Shown here: piece by piece, positions 9,484-19,029 of the stretch | Position numbering within the stretch: the first letter of the stretch is position 1 | Layout of the letters: each line of letters starts with the position of its first letter | NCBI GenBank assembly: GCA_903884065.1 | Contig: CAISDL010000077.1 | Location: 1-64,000, forward strand | Direction: 5' to 3' | Length of the DNA stretch: 64,000 bases | Source of the DNA: an uncultured Actinomycetes bacterium | GTDB taxonomy: Bacteria > Actinomycetota > Actinomycetes > Mycobacteriales > Mycobacteriaceae | Made by a program: the position numbers and the translations under genes | The notes under the pieces: generated by a model | The model's input: only the letters and a program-made list of their open reading frames with translations | Told to the model about the DNA's origin: nothing | Databases searched by the model: none

Positions 9484-11049
9484 TCAGCGCGCCGCTGCGA
9501 GAGTCTCCTGCGCTGCCGTGACGGCGCGTTCGCGATCGGCGGCCACCAGTCCGATGCGGGTACGACGGTCCAGGATGTCGTCGACGTCCAGGGCGCCCTC
9601 GTGGGTGACGGCGAACTCGAACTCCGCACGGGTGACGTCGATGCCCTCGGCCACCGGTTCGGCCGGCCGCGGGCAACTCGCGGAGGCGATGACGGCGGGC
9701 GCCTCGGCCCCGTAACGTGCCACCAGCGAGGCGGGAAGTTCGCTCGAGACATGCTGGGAACCAACGAAATTGGCGCCGACGAGCGGCAGATTGCGGGTGC
9801 GGCACGGTGCCGCCGACAGCCCCCGCGCGGCCATCGCCTGATCGAGCACATCCTGTGCCATCAGCCGATACTCGGTGAGCTTGCCGCCGACCACGCTGAA
9901 CATCCCGGAGTCGTTCTCCAGCACGGCGTGGTCGCGGGACAAGTCGGATGTCCGTCCGGGTTTATCCCCGGGTCGCTGCGCTCCTGCCCCAGGGCCCCCC
10001 GCGTCGATGAGCGGCCGCAGTCCCGCGTACGCGCCGGTGACGTCGGCGGTGGTCAGCGTGGTCTGCAGCGCGGTGTTGACGGTGTCGAGCAGGAAGCCGA
10101 CCTCCTGCGGCGTCGGTTCCGGTACGTCGGGGATCGGGCCCGGGGCCTCCTCGTCGGTCAGCCCGAGATACACCCGACCCAACTGCTCGGGCATGGCGAA
10201 GACGAACCGGTTGGTCTCACCTGGGATCGGAATGGTCAGCGCCGCAGTCGGATTGCCGAAGGATGCCGCATCGAAGACCAGGTGCGTCCCGCGGCTGGGA
10301 CGCAGTTTGATCGACGGGTCCACCTCGGCCGCCCACACCCCGGTCGCATTGATGACCGCTCGCGCGGCGAGATCGAAGGATTCCCCGGTGAGTTCGTCGG
10401 TGAGCCGTACCGACGAGCCGGTGGCCGCCGAGGCGCCGACCCGGGTCAGGATCGTCGCGCCGTGCTGCGCGGCCGTGCGGGCCACCGCGACCACAAGCCG
10501 GGCGTCGTCGATCAACTGCCCGTCATAGGCCAGCAGTGCGCCGTCCAGGCCGTCGCGGCGCACCGTGGGCGCCATGGCGATCGCTTCCGCCGGGCCGATA
10601 CGCCGCGGGCGCGGCAGCACCGAGGACTTCGTGCCGGCCATCACCCGCAGCAGGTCGCCGGCCCCGAAGCCCACCCGCACCAGCGCCCGCTGGGAGCGGC
10701 TCATCGCCGGGAGCAGGGGAACCAGCTGTGCCATCGCACTGACCAGATGGGGCGCGGTCCGAGTCATCAGGATGCCGCGCTCGACCGAACTGCGCCGGGC
10801 GATGCCGACGTTGCCGGTGGCCAGATAGCGCAAACCGCCGTGCGCCAGCTTCGAACTCCACCGACTGGTGCCGAACGCCAGATCGTGCTTGTCGACCAGC
10901 ACCACCGACAGACCGCGGCTGGCGGCGTCGAGCGCGATTCCGGTGCCGGTGATACCGGCGCCGATGACGACGACGTCGACGGTGCGTCCGTCGGCGAGAG
11001 CGGTGAGGTCGGCGCTGCGCCGGGCGGCGCTCAAGGCGGAGTTGTTCAT
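9484..11049 (-). CDS. glpD1: FAD-dependent glycerol-3-phosphate dehydrogenase
   Basis: The enzyme oxidises sn-glycerol-3-phosphate to dihydroxyacetone phosphate at the membrane, passing electrons to the quinone pool. The 521-residue product has the FAD-binding VVVIGAGITGTGIALDAASR near residues 28-47, the GTSRWSSKLAHGGLRYL signature, and the C-terminal DAO region. Synteny with M. tuberculosis Rv2249c supports glpD1. The start ATG overlaps the TetR stop (ATGA), so the two are coupled. Oddity: a Gly/Pro/Arg-rich stretch (about residues 345-365) sits between the AGLRPLI segment and the RTSDLSRDHAV segment and looks like a small in-frame insertion. Confidence 0.93.
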   Translation of the reverse strand: MNNSALSAARRSADLTALADGRTVDVVVIGAGITGTGIALDAASRGLSVVLVDKHDLAFGTSRWSSKLAHGGLRYLATGNVGIARRSSVERGILMTRTAPHLVSAMAQLVPLLPAMSRSQRALVRVGFGAGDLLRVMAGTKSSVLPRPRRIGPAEAIAMAPTVRRDGLDGALLAYDGQLIDDARLVVAVARTAAQHGATILTRVGASAATGSSVRLTDELTGESFDLAARAVINATGVWAAEVDPSIKLRPSRGTHLVFDAASFGNPTAALTIPIPGETNRFVFAMPEQLGRVYLGLTDEEAPGPIPDVPEPTPQEVGFLLDTVNTALQTTLTTADVTGAYAGLRPLIDAGGPGAGAQRPGDKPGRTSDLSRDHAVLENDSGMFSVVGGKLTEYRLMAQDVLDQAMAARGLSAAPCRTRNLPLVGANFVGSQHVSSELPASLVARYGAEAPAVIASASCPRPAEPVAEGIDVTRAEFEFAVTHEGALDVDDILDRRTRIGLVAADRERAVTAAQETLAAAR

Positions 11050-11627
11050 CAGGTCAGGTATCCGTTCAGGGCGTGGGTGAGTTCGGCGTCGAGGCCGCGG
11101 TCATCGAGGATGGGGTCGACGATCCGGCCGGACTGGATCACCGACTGGGTGATGAGCAGCACCATCGCCGCCAGCTGGCGAGGGTCGGCCTGCCGAACCG
11201 TGTTGTCGGCCTGGGCTTTACGGAGTTCGTCGGCCACCATGTCGATCAGGATCTGCTGGCTGGCGCCGAGGCGGTCGGCGATGTACACCATCGCCAGTTC
11301 GGGGTCCGAACGCAGCACGGTGAGGATCATTTCGTCGCGCCGCAGATTCCGGACCACCTCCACGATCCGGGTCACCAGTGCCTCCCGGCCGGCCGCGCGG
11401 GACGGGGCGGCCCGCCACGCCCCGACGATCCGGTCGGTCAGCAGGGAGACCAGGATCGACCGGGTGTCCGGCCAGCGCCGATACACCGTCGGTCGGCTCA
11501 CCCCGGCCCGCCGGGCGATCTCGGCGAGCGTCACCCGCTCAACCCCGAAGTCGCGCACGCAGCTGGCGGCCGCGGCCAGAATGCGGTCACCAACATCGAC
11601 CGACTCGGCGTTACTGATTGACAACAT
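11049..11627 (-). CDS. TetR-family transcriptional regulator
   Basis: A 192-residue TetR regulator. The N-terminal helix-turn-helix is clear (VTLAEIARRAGVSRPTVYRRW, about residues 34-54) and is followed by an all-helical ligand domain. It corresponds by position to Rv2250c. It is the first gene of a minus-strand unit with glpD1 and the DUF1275 gene, and is divergent from the FAD-linked oxidase at 11645. Only 17 bases separate the two start codons, so one operator could control both. The ligand is unknown; a glycerol-phosphate or lipid-ether intermediate is a reasonable guess from context only. Confidence 0.88.
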   Translation of the reverse strand: MLSISNAESVDVGDRILAAAASCVRDFGVERVTLAEIARRAGVSRPTVYRRWPDTRSILVSLLTDRIVGAWRAAPSRAAGREALVTRIVEVVRNLRRDEMILTVLRSDPELAMVYIADRLGASQQILIDMVADELRKAQADNTVRQADPRQLAAMVLLITQSVIQSGRIVDPILDDRGLDAELTHALNGYLT

Positions 11628-11642
11628 CTGTAATACTGTAAC
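11610..11642. promoter_or_regulatory. Divergent TetR operator candidate
   Basis: The tiny divergent gap and the first TetR codons contain GTTAC (11610-11614) facing GTAAC (11638-11642), a TTGACA box (11618-11623) and a direct repeat CTGTAAT/CTGTAAC just before the oxidase ATG. This is a plausible shared promoter/operator for the TetR regulator, but no clean long palindrome is present. Confidence 0.35.
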
Positions 11643-11644
11643 CC

Positions 11645-13261
11645 ATGGTTGACGCTAACGCTGGTGAGAATCTGCTTCCCCCGATGGCCTGGGACGCCTG
11701 GGGCGACCCGGCCCTGGCCAAACCACTGTCCTCCGGTATCCGCACCCTGCTCGAACAGGCGCTGGGCGTGTCCGCGACCGAGGTCGCCGCACCCGGGATC
11801 GACGAGGTACAGGTATCTCCCAGCGCACTGACCGCAGCGCACCACGACGGCCTGACCGCGATCGTCGGCGCGGACCACCTGCGGACCGCCGACCGCGATC
11901 GGTTGCTGTATGCCGGCGGAAAGTCGACACCGGATCTGTTGCGGCGCAAGCAACTCAGCCAGGACGCCCCCGACGCGGTGCTCCTGCCGGGTGACGAGGA
12001 CGAGGTCGAGAAGATCCTGGAGTTCTGCTCGCGGCACCGGATCGCCGTGGTCCCGTTCGGCGGCGGCACCAGTGTGGTGGGCGGCCTGGATCCGATCCGC
12101 GGCGACTTCGACGCCGTGGTCACCCTGGACCTGCGCCGATTCAATGCCCTGCACCGACTCGACGAGGTCTCCGGTGAAGCCGAACTCGGCGCCGGGATGA
12201 CCGGCCCGGACGCCGAACTCCTGCTCGGCGAACGCGGCTTCTCCCTTGGCCATTTCCCGCAGAGTTTCCGCTTCGCCAGCATCGGCGGGTACGCCGCCAC
12301 CCGGTCCTCGGGTCAGGACTCGGCCGGTTACGGCCGGTTCAACGACATGGTCCGCGGCATGCGCGTCGTCACCCCGGCGGGCACACTCGACCTCGGTCGC
12401 GCCCCCGCCTCGGCCGCCGGCCCGGACCTGCGCGAATTGTTCTGCGGCTCCGAGGGAACTCTCGGCGTCATCACCCGGGTGCGGGTGCGGGTGCACCCGG
12501 TTCCGGAATCCGTGCGCTTCGAGGCGTGGTCCTTCCCCGACTTCACCACCGGCGCAGCAGCATTGCGGGCGGTGGTCCAGACCGGCACCGGGGCCACCGT
12601 GTTGCGGCTGTCCGACGAGGTCGAGACCGGGGTGAACCTGGCCACCGCGCACAGCATCGGCGAGCAGAGCGTCACCGGCGGCTGCCTGGGGCTCACGGTG
12701 TTCGAGGGAACCGCCGCCCACACCGAAAGCCGGCACGCCGAGACCCGGGCCGTTCTCGAGGCCAACGGCGGGACCTCGCTGGGCGAGGCGCCGGCGAAGG
12801 CCTGGGAAGCCGGCCGGTTCGACGCACCCTACCTGCGCGACTCCCTGCTGAGAGCCGGTGCGATCTGCGAGACACTGGAGACCGCGACGACGTGGTCGAA
12901 CCTGCTCACGCTCAAGGCTGCGGTGACCGAGGCCCTGACCTCGGCGCTGACTGCAAGCGGCACAGCGGCTTTGGTGATGTGTCACATCTCGCACGTCTAC
13001 CCGACCGGCGCGTCGCTGTACTTCACCGTCGTCGCCGGGCAGCGCGGCGACGTCGCGCAGCAGTGGCACACCGCCAAAGTCGCGGCCTGCGATGCGCTCA
13101 TCGCCAACGGCGGCACCATCACCCACCACCATGCCGTCGGCGCGGACCACCGGCCGTGGATGACCGCCGAGATCGGCGACCTGGGCGTCGCCGTGCTGCG
13201 GGCGGTCAAACAGACCCTCGATCCGGTCGGAATCCTGAACCCGGGCAAGCTGATTCCGTGA
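11645..13261 (+). CDS. FAD-linked oxidase, alkyldihydroxyacetonephosphate synthase-like
   Basis: A 538-residue flavoprotein of the vanillyl-alcohol-oxidase family, closest by layout to alkyl-DHAP synthases (Rv2251 position). The FAD-binding PCMH domain is seen in VVPFGGGTSVVGGLDP and in the GYAATRSSGQDSAGYGRF motif. The C-terminus ends in the family-typical LDPVGILNPGKL. Alkyl-DHAP synthase makes ether-lipid precursors from acyl-DHAP and a fatty alcohol. Whether that is the reaction in mycobacteria is unproven, so the function is family-level. It is divergent from the TetR regulator. Its stop overlaps the GTG of the downstream lipid kinase (GTGA), indicating coupling. Confidence 0.87.
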   Translation: MVDANAGENLLPPMAWDAWGDPALAKPLSSGIRTLLEQALGVSATEVAAPGIDEVQVSPSALTAAHHDGLTAIVGADHLRTADRDRLLYAGGKSTPDLLRRKQLSQDAPDAVLLPGDEDEVEKILEFCSRHRIAVVPFGGGTSVVGGLDPIRGDFDAVVTLDLRRFNALHRLDEVSGEAELGAGMTGPDAELLLGERGFSLGHFPQSFRFASIGGYAATRSSGQDSAGYGRFNDMVRGMRVVTPAGTLDLGRAPASAAGPDLRELFCGSEGTLGVITRVRVRVHPVPESVRFEAWSFPDFTTGAAALRAVVQTGTGATVLRLSDEVETGVNLATAHSIGEQSVTGGCLGLTVFEGTAAHTESRHAETRAVLEANGGTSLGEAPAKAWEAGRFDAPYLRDSLLRAGAICETLETATTWSNLLTLKAAVTEALTSALTASGTAALVMCHISHVYPTGASLYFTVVAGQRGDVAQQWHTAKVAACDALIANGGTITHHHAVGADHRPWMTAEIGDLGVAVLRAVKQTLDPVGILNPGKLIP

Positions 13262-14157
13262 CAGCCATCTCCCGCGTCACGGTTCTGACCAACCCGATGG
13301 CCGGTCATGGCAACGCGCCGCACGCCACCGAGCGGGCGGTCACCCGGTTTCAGGAACTGGGTATCGACGTCGTCGGAATCGTCGGCCGGGATGCCGACCA
13401 TGCGCGCGACCTGGCGGCCCAGGCCGTCGCCGACGGAACCGACGCCTTCGTCGTCATCGGCGGCGACGGGGTGATCCGGTTGGCACTTCAGGTGTTGGCG
13501 CGCACCGACATTCCGCTCGGGATCGTCCCCGCCGGTACCGGCAACGACCATGCCCGCGAGTACGGGCTGCCGACCGCTGACCCGGTGGCAGCCGTCGACG
13601 TCATCGCCGCGGGCCGCACCGAGACGATCGACCTCGGCCTCATCCGGGGTTCCGACGGGTCGCAGACCTGGTTCGGCACCATCGTCGCGACGGGTTTCGA
13701 CTCGCTGGTCAGCGACCGGGTGAACCGGATGCGCTGGCCGCACGGCCGGATGCGCTACAACCTGGCCATGCTCGCCGAGATCACGAAACTTCACCCGCTG
13801 CCGTTCCGGCTGGTCTTCGACGGTCAGCGCGAAGTCGTCGCCGACCTCACCCTGGCGGCGTTCGGCAACACCCGCAGTTACGGCGGGGGAATGTTGATCT
13901 GCCCCAACGCCGATCACTCCGACGGCATGTTGGACGTCACCATGGTGCGGGCCGGCTCCCGCACCAAGCTGATCCGGCTGTTCCCCACCGTCTTCAAGGG
14001 CACCCACATCCACCTCGACGAGGTGACCACCGAGCGGGCACGGACCGTGACGGTGGAGTCACCCGGGATCAACGCCTACGCCGACGGCGACTACGTCTGC
14101 CCCCTGCCGGTGGAGATCTCCGCGGTGCCGGCGGCGTTGACACTTCTCGTCCCGTAG
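13258..14157 (+). CDS. Diacylglycerol kinase-like lipid kinase
   Basis: A 299-residue lipid kinase of the DAGK catalytic family (position of Rv2252). It shows the nucleotide-binding GGDG motif (VVIGGDGVIR, about residues 66-75) and PAGTGNDHAREYGLP. It would phosphorylate diacylglycerol or a related lipid, feeding phosphatidic acid to phosphoglycolipid or PIM synthesis. The start is placed at the GTG overlapping the upstream oxidase stop. The open frame extends further upstream but is only a shadow of the oxidase gene. Slight oddity: the usual Thr after GGDG is Val here. Confidence 0.88.
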   Translation: MTAISRVTVLTNPMAGHGNAPHATERAVTRFQELGIDVVGIVGRDADHARDLAAQAVADGTDAFVVIGGDGVIRLALQVLARTDIPLGIVPAGTGNDHAREYGLPTADPVAAVDVIAAGRTETIDLGLIRGSDGSQTWFGTIVATGFDSLVSDRVNRMRWPHGRMRYNLAMLAEITKLHPLPFRLVFDGQREVVADLTLAAFGNTRSYGGGMLICPNADHSDGMLDVTMVRAGSRTKLIRLFPTVFKGTHIHLDEVTTERARTVTVESPGINAYADGDYVCPLPVEISAVPAALTLLVP

Positions 14158-14179
14158 TCGGGCACAATGACCAACCACC

Positions 14180-14929
14180 ATGAACAACGACATCACCGCG
14201 GTCGCCCTGCTCGTCCTGGCCGCCGCGTTCGCCGCGGCCGCATTGTTCAACCGGGGCCGGATGGCCCTGATCATGCTTGCCGCTGGACTGTTCACCGTCT
14301 TGGTGGCTCTCGCGGTCGAGGTCAATGCTGACTGGCTGACATCGCTGGATGACTCGATGGAGAGGTGGCTGGACGCGCACCGCTCCCGCCGGTGGCAGGT
14401 CGACGCCGATGGGGCCTTCAGCTATCTCGGTCGGCCCTTCCACGTCGCGTCCGTAGGAGTGGTTGCCGGAGCGCTGCTGTCACTGCAGGCGCGATCGGCG
14501 ATCCGGGGTCTGCTGGTGATCGGCGGGGTGGGGGCCGGCCTGGTTCTCGAGCAGACGTTCAAGGCCATCGTCCGGCGGACGCCGGAAACCCTGGCGGCCC
14601 TGCACGACGGGTCGCTGGTGGCCTACCAGCATTCGTTCCCTTCGGGCCATGTCACGGGTGCGTGCACGCTGCTCGGCATGATCGCGGTGTGCCTCGGGGT
14701 GGGACGCGGCCGGGCAGTCAAGGGTGGGCTGGCGATCCTGGTGGTGACGGGTGTCTTGTGCGTCGCAGGCCTCGCGCTGTACTCCCGCGCGCACATCTTC
14801 TCCGACGTCATCGGCGGGATGTTCCTGGGCGGGGCGATCGTCGCCGTGGGCGCGGCCGTGCTGACGCCGATGCGGCCGCGCAAGCCATTGCGGGCCGAGC
14901 CACTGCACGCCGCCGATATGCGCGTGTAG
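14180..14929 (+). CDS. PAP2-superfamily membrane phosphatase
   Basis: A 249-residue protein with about six membrane helices and the PAP2 phosphatase motifs: a KxxxRRxPE-type motif (KAIVRRTPE, about residue 128), the PSGH motif, and a C-terminal [11 protein letters not shown] with the catalytic His and Asp. Such enzymes dephosphorylate phosphatidic acid, prenyl diphosphates or related lipids on the outer membrane face. Following the lipid kinase directly, it could act on the same lipid pool. In the third motif the Arg normally six residues before the His is absent, and an Arg two residues before takes its place, so substrate and activity are uncertain. Confidence 0.8.
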   Translation: MNNDITAVALLVLAAAFAAAALFNRGRMALIMLAAGLFTVLVALAVEVNADWLTSLDDSMERWLDAHRSRRWQVDADGAFSYLGRPFHVASVGVVAGALLSLQARSAIRGLLVIGGVGAGLVLEQTFKAIVRRTPETLAALHDGSLVAYQHSFPSGHVTGACTLLGMIAVCLGVGRGRAVKGGLAILVVTGVLCVAGLALYSRAHIFSDVIGGMFLGGAIVAVGAAVLTPMRPRKPLRAEPLHAADMRV

Positions 14930-14957
14930 GCAACGGCGGACTGTCACACACCTCCGG

Positions 14958-14963
14958 CATAAT
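14958..14963 (+). promoter_or_regulatory. -10 element (CATAAT) for a leaderless transcript
   Basis: CATAAT ends seven bases before the GTG of the 13E12-type gene. No ribosome-binding site is present, which fits the leaderless transcripts common in mycobacteria and supports the chosen start. Confidence 0.4.
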
Positions 14964-14970
14964 CGCACAT

Positions 14971-16440
14971 GTGTTCGATACCGAGTTCCTCAGCGCTTCC
15001 GACGGCGTACTCATCGGAGCCATCGAGGAGTGGGCCTCAGCCGAGGCGGCCGCGGCGGCACATCGACTCGCCGCCATCGCCGAACTGGTGCGGCGGCGCT
15101 GCAGCGGCGATGACACGGCCCGCTGGTCCTGCGACGCGTGGGACTCCGCAGCAGCGGAGGTGGCTGCAGCCCTGAAGGTCAGCCATGGCCGCGCTTCCGG
15201 GCAGATGCACCTTGCCGAATCCCTGCTGCTGCGCCTTCCGCGGATCGCCGAGCTTTTCCTGGCGGGCGGCGTGAGCGCTCGGGTCGTCTCGGCTATCGCA
15301 TGGCGCACCAGCCTGGTGACCGACGTCGACGCCATGGCGCTGATCGACAGTGCGTTGGCTGACCGGGCGGCCAGTTGGGATGCGCTGTCCCAGTACAAGC
15401 TCGAGCAGGCCGTTGACGTGTGGATCGATAGGCATGATCCGGGTGCGCTACGGCGCACCCGATCGAACGCCCGGAGTCGTGACGTGACGGTCGGCGCCCA
15501 GAACCATGAGTTGGGCACCGCCGCGTTGTGGGGCCGGCTGTATGCCACCGATGCGGCCCTGCTGGACCGCAGGCTCGCTGCGATGGCGCACGGGGTCTGT
15601 GACGACGATCCTCGAACCATCGGCCAGCGTCGCGCCGATGCGCTCGGCGCACTGGCGGCCGGTTCCCAGGAACTCGCCTGCCAATGTGCCGATCCGGCCT
15701 GTCCGTCCGCCGGACCGGATCAGCGTGCCGCCGGCGTCGTCGTGCACGTGCTCGCAGACGCCGAAGCAGTTGAAGCGCAACCGGATACCGGGATGTCCGG
15801 CCCGGGAGGCGTCGACTCCGAACCGGACCCCATCGCGCACACCGGTTCCGCCCTCATCGTCGGCGGCGGCGCGGTGCCGACCCCTCTGCTGGCCGAGTTG
15901 ATCCGTGCCGGTGCCCGGGTTCGCCATCTGCGGAAGCCCTCGGATGCCGCCGAGTCGCAGTACCAACCCTCCACCGCACTCGATGAGTTCGTCCGCTTAC
16001 GGGATCTCACCTGCCGGTTTCCGAACTGCGATAAACCGGCGGAACACTGCGATCTCGATCACGCCATTCCGTGGCCGTTCGGGCCGACCCACGCGTCCAA
16101 TCTTCGCACGCTATGCCGAAAACACCACTTGCTCAAGACTTTTTGGACGGGCGACGGCGGCTGGAGCGATCGTCAATTACCCGATGGAACGATCGTCTGG
16201 ACAGCACCGACCGGGAAGACTTACACCACCCGACCGGGAAGCTGCTTGGTGTTCCCGACCTGGGACGTCACCGACTCGGGCCGGCGCGTGCGTCAGACCG
16301 CACCGATCGGCGCCGAACGCGCCGTGATGATGCCGCTACGTCGACGAACCCGCTCCGCCAACCGCGCCTATCGCATCTCGTGTGAGCGCGCGCTCAATGA
16401 CGCCCACGTCGCTGAGCGCAATAAGCCGCCGCCCTTTTAG
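14971..16440 (+). CDS. DUF222/HNH endonuclease-domain protein (13E12 repeat family)
   Basis: A 489-residue protein of the 13E12 family abundant in mycobacteria: a long Ala-rich helical DUF222 region, then a C-terminal HNH nuclease domain. The HNH part shows [21 protein letters not shown] and, shortly after, LCRKHHLLK, giving the Cys pair, the DH motif and the final His. Biological role is unknown; the family is thought to be mobile or selfish because of its copy number. The open frame runs upstream into the PAP2 gene, but the protein-like start is the GTG placed just after a -10 box. Base composition is slightly less GC-biased than the neighbours in the HNH part. Confidence 0.85.
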   Translation: MFDTEFLSASDGVLIGAIEEWASAEAAAAAHRLAAIAELVRRRCSGDDTARWSCDAWDSAAAEVAAALKVSHGRASGQMHLAESLLLRLPRIAELFLAGGVSARVVSAIAWRTSLVTDVDAMALIDSALADRAASWDALSQYKLEQAVDVWIDRHDPGALRRTRSNARSRDVTVGAQNHELGTAALWGRLYATDAALLDRRLAAMAHGVCDDDPRTIGQRRADALGALAAGSQELACQCADPACPSAGPDQRAAGVVVHVLADAEAVEAQPDTGMSGPGGVDSEPDPIAHTGSALIVGGGAVPTPLLAELIRAGARVRHLRKPSDAAESQYQPSTALDEFVRLRDLTCRFPNCDKPAEHCDLDHAIPWPFGPTHASNLRTLCRKHHLLKTFWTGDGGWSDRQLPDGTIVWTAPTGKTYTTRPGSCLVFPTWDVTDSGRRVRQTAPIGAERAVMMPLRRRTRSANRAYRISCERALNDAHVAERNKPPPF

Positions 16441-16459
16441 CCGGTCTTGCCAACCGCGC

Positions 16460-16972
16460 CTAGCCGACTCCCCGGCTCAGCCAGCTGACTTCGCCCTTCT
16501 CGCCACCGTCGCGGTAGGCCTCGAGTGCCTCGTCCCACGCCGTGCCCAGCACGGTGTCCAACTCTGCGGCCAACGTGTCGGCGCCGGCGGACATCAGTGT
16601 CCGCAACCGCATCTCGCCCACCATGATGTCGCCGTTGGCGCTCATCGCTCCGCTCCACAGCCCGAGTTGCGGGGTGTGGCAGAACCGCTGGCCGTCAACG
16701 CCCGGGCTGGGGTCCTCGGTGACCTCGAAACGCAGGACCGACCATTGCCGCAAGGCATTGGCCAGCCGCGCCCCGGTGCCCACCGGGCCGACCCAGTTGG
16801 TGACCGCGCGCAGTTGGGCAGGCATGGCCGGCTGCGGAGTCCACTTCAGGTTCGCCCCTGATCCCAGGGTCGACGACAACGCCCACTCGACATGTGGGCA
16901 GACCGCCGCGGGTGAGGCGTGCAGATACACCACGCCTGTAGTCGCGTCGGCAAACTGATTCGACGCACGCAT
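16460..16972 (-). CDS. DUF3145 protein
   Basis: A 170-residue soluble protein that I recognise as the actinobacterial DUF3145 family: it starts MRASNQFADATTGVVYLHAS and contains WTPQPAMPAQLRAVTNW. Function is unknown; the family is highly conserved in mycobacteria and looks cytosolic. A longer open frame adds 13 residues, but the internal ATG has an AAGGAG ribosome site six bases upstream, which decides the start. It is convergent with the 13E12 gene, 19 bases apart. Confidence 0.85.
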   Translation of the reverse strand: MRASNQFADATTGVVYLHASPAAVCPHVEWALSSTLGSGANLKWTPQPAMPAQLRAVTNWVGPVGTGARLANALRQWSVLRFEVTEDPSPGVDGQRFCHTPQLGLWSGAMSANGDIMVGEMRLRTLMSAGADTLAAELDTVLGTAWDEALEAYRDGGEKGEVSWLSRGVG

Positions 16973-17080
16973 CACTTGCTCCTTCGGCTCCACTAGGGAC
17001 GTCTTCCCCAACGACCTGGCGTTTCCGAAGATGCAGTTGTGTCGTACGCGTCTATTGTGCCCTGTGGGACCCCTGTTGCG

Positions 17081-17911
17081 CTAGTCCGAGTTGAACTCGG
17101 CCAGGACCCCGTCGGACAGCGCCGGCCACAGCGGTTTGGCCCAGTCGCCGAAGTCCCGGTCGGTCAGGACCACCAGGGCGAGATCGCGGGACGGATCGAC
17201 CCACAAGAAGGTGCCGGTCTGCCCGAAGTGCCCGTAGGTGGCACCCGAGTTCTGGCTCCCGGTCCAGTGCGGGGACTTGCCGTCACGGATCTCGAAGCCC
17301 AGACCCCAGTCGTTGGGCCGCTGCATCCCGAACCCGGGCAGCACCCCGTCCAAACCCGGGAACTGCACGCTGGTGGCATCGGCGTGCATCTGGCCGGACA
17401 CCGTGACGGGCCGCAACAGGTCGCCGGCGAACGCGGCGAGGTCGTCGACACTGGCGACGGCCCCGAACCCGGCCGCCGACGCCCCGCCCTCCAACCGGGC
17501 CGAGGCCATTGCCAGCGGTTCGAAAACCGCCTCGGCGAGGTAGCGGCTGAATTCGATGCCGGAGTACTCCTCGATCGTCTCGGCCAGCACGGCGAAGCCG
17601 TAATTGGAGTACACCCGCCGACTGCCCGGTGCGGCCTGCACCTCCGCGGACTGCATGGACAGCCCTGAGGCGTGCGCCAGCAGATGCCGCACCGTGGCGC
17701 CAGGCGGGCCGGCTGGGGTGTCGAGGTCGACGACGCCCTCCTCGACGGCGATCTGGGCCGCCCGGGCGACCAACGGCTTGGTCACCGAGGCCAGCCGGAA
17801 CACCCGCCGTCGGTCGCCGTAGCCGGCCAGCACGCCCGAGGGACCGACCACGGCGGCAGCGGCCGCGGGCACCGGCCAGTCGGCGATCGCGTCGAGGGAG
17901 AAAGACACCAT
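17081..17911 (-). CDS. Beta-lactamase-family serine hydrolase
   Basis: A 276-residue penicillin-binding/class C beta-lactamase-fold hydrolase. Motifs: SxxK as SVTK in FRLASVTKPL (about residue 46), the YxN motif in YSNYGF, and HFGQTG late in the protein in the position of KTG. No signal peptide is apparent with the chosen ATG. The open frame extends to 18058, but that part overlaps the divergent mscR gene and has shadow composition. Substrate is unknown; such mycobacterial proteins are usually esterases or D-aminopeptidase-like. Its start is 32 bases from that of mscR, so the promoters overlap. Confidence 0.82.
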   Translation of the reverse strand: MVSFSLDAIADWPVPAAAAAVVGPSGVLAGYGDRRRVFRLASVTKPLVARAAQIAVEEGVVDLDTPAGPPGATVRHLLAHASGLSMQSAEVQAAPGSRRVYSNYGFAVLAETIEEYSGIEFSRYLAEAVFEPLAMASARLEGGASAAGFGAVASVDDLAAFAGDLLRPVTVSGQMHADATSVQFPGLDGVLPGFGMQRPNDWGLGFEIRDGKSPHWTGSQNSGATYGHFGQTGTFLWVDPSRDLALVVLTDRDFGDWAKPLWPALSDGVLAEFNSD

Positions 17912-17943
17912 CGCCACGGTAGCGGCGACTAAGGTTGGCCACC

Positions 17944-19029
17944 ATGAGTCAGACGGTGCGTGGCGTGATCTCACGTGCAAAAGGCCAACCTGTCGAGCTG
18001 GTCGACATCGTGATCCCCGACCCCGGTCCGGGCGAGGTCGTCGTCGCCATCCAGGCATGCGGCGTCTGCCACACCGACCTGACCTACCGCGAGGGCGGGA
18101 TCAACGACTCCTACCCGTTCCTTCTCGGACACGAGGCCGCCGGCGTCGTCGAGACCGTCGGCGAGGGCGTCACCGGGGTGGCGCCCGGCGATTTCGTCAT
18201 CCTCAACTGGCGGGCCGTGTGCGGGCAGTGCCGAGCCTGCAAGCGCGGACGTCCCTGGTACTGCTTCGACACCTTCAACGCCACTCAGAAGATGACGCTG
18301 ACCGATGGCACCGAGCTGTCCCCGGCCCTGGGTATCGGCGCGTTCGCCGACAAGACCCTGGTCCATGAGGGCCAGTGCACCAAGGTCGACGACGAGGCCG
18401 ATCCCGCCGTGGCCGGACTGCTGGGTTGCGGCGTGATGGCCGGCATCGGCGCGGCCATCAACACCGGCGCGGTCGGCCGGGGCGACACGGTCGCCGTGAT
18501 CGGCTGCGGCGGGGTGGGTGACGCGGCCATCGCCGGGGCGAAGCTGGTCGGGGCGAGGCAGATCATCGCGGTCGACACCGACAACACCAAGCTGAACTGG
18601 GCCCGCGACTTCGGCGCCACCCACACCATCAACGCCCGCGAACTCGATGTCGTGGACACCATTCAGAGCCTCACCGACGGTTTCGGGGTCGACGTCGTGA
18701 TCGACGCCGTCGGCCGCCCGGAGACCTGGAAGCAGGCCTTCTACGCCCGCGATCTCGCCGGAACCGTTGTGCTGGTGGGTGTTCCGACTCCCGACATGCG
18801 GCTGGAGATGCCGTTGGTCGACTTCTTCGCCCGCGGCGGGTCGCTGAAATCGTCCTGGTACGGCGACTGCCTGCCCGAACGCGACTTCCCCACCCTGATC
18901 AGCCTCTACCGCCAGGGCCGCCTGCCCCTGGACAAGTTCGTCTCCGAGCGCATCGGCCTCGACGGCGTCGAGGAGGCGTTCCACAAGATGCACGCCGGCG
19001 AGGTGCTGCGGTCGGTGGTGGTGCTGTGA
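17944..19029 (+). CDS. mscR: S-(hydroxymethyl)mycothiol dehydrogenase
   Basis: A 361-residue class III-type zinc alcohol dehydrogenase. It oxidises S-hydroxymethyl-mycothiol (formaldehyde plus mycothiol) and in mycobacteria also serves as S-nitrosomycothiol reductase (Rv2259). Seen in the sequence: catalytic zinc ligand region [16 protein letters not shown], the structural-zinc cysteines in [15 protein letters not shown], and the nucleotide fold [10 protein letters not shown]. The ATG chosen is three codons inside the longest frame and gives the typical MSQTVRGV start. Its stop overlaps the MBL hydrolase start, the same pair seen as Rv2259-Rv2260, so the two form a formaldehyde/mycothiol detoxification unit. 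Confidence 0.92.
   Translation: MSQTVRGVISRAKGQPVELVDIVIPDPGPGEVVVAIQACGVCHTDLTYREGGINDSYPFLLGHEAAGVVETVGEGVTGVAPGDFVILNWRAVCGQCRACKRGRPWYCFDTFNATQKMTLTDGTELSPALGIGAFADKTLVHEGQCTKVDDEADPAVAGLLGCGVMAGIGAAINTGAVGRGDTVAVIGCGGVGDAAIAGAKLVGARQIIAVDTDNTKLNWARDFGATHTINARELDVVDTIQSLTDGFGVDVVIDAVGRPETWKQAFYARDLAGTVVLVGVPTPDMRLEMPLVDFFARGGSLKSSWYGDCLPERDFPTLISLYRQGRLPLDKFVSERIGLDGVEEAFHKMHAGEVLRSVVVL

Noticed and set aside
8536-11652. A 1038-codon open frame antisense to the DUF1275, glpD1 and TetR genes
   Set aside because: High-GC shadow on the opposite strand; the minus-strand genes have clear motifs and coupled starts, while this product has none.
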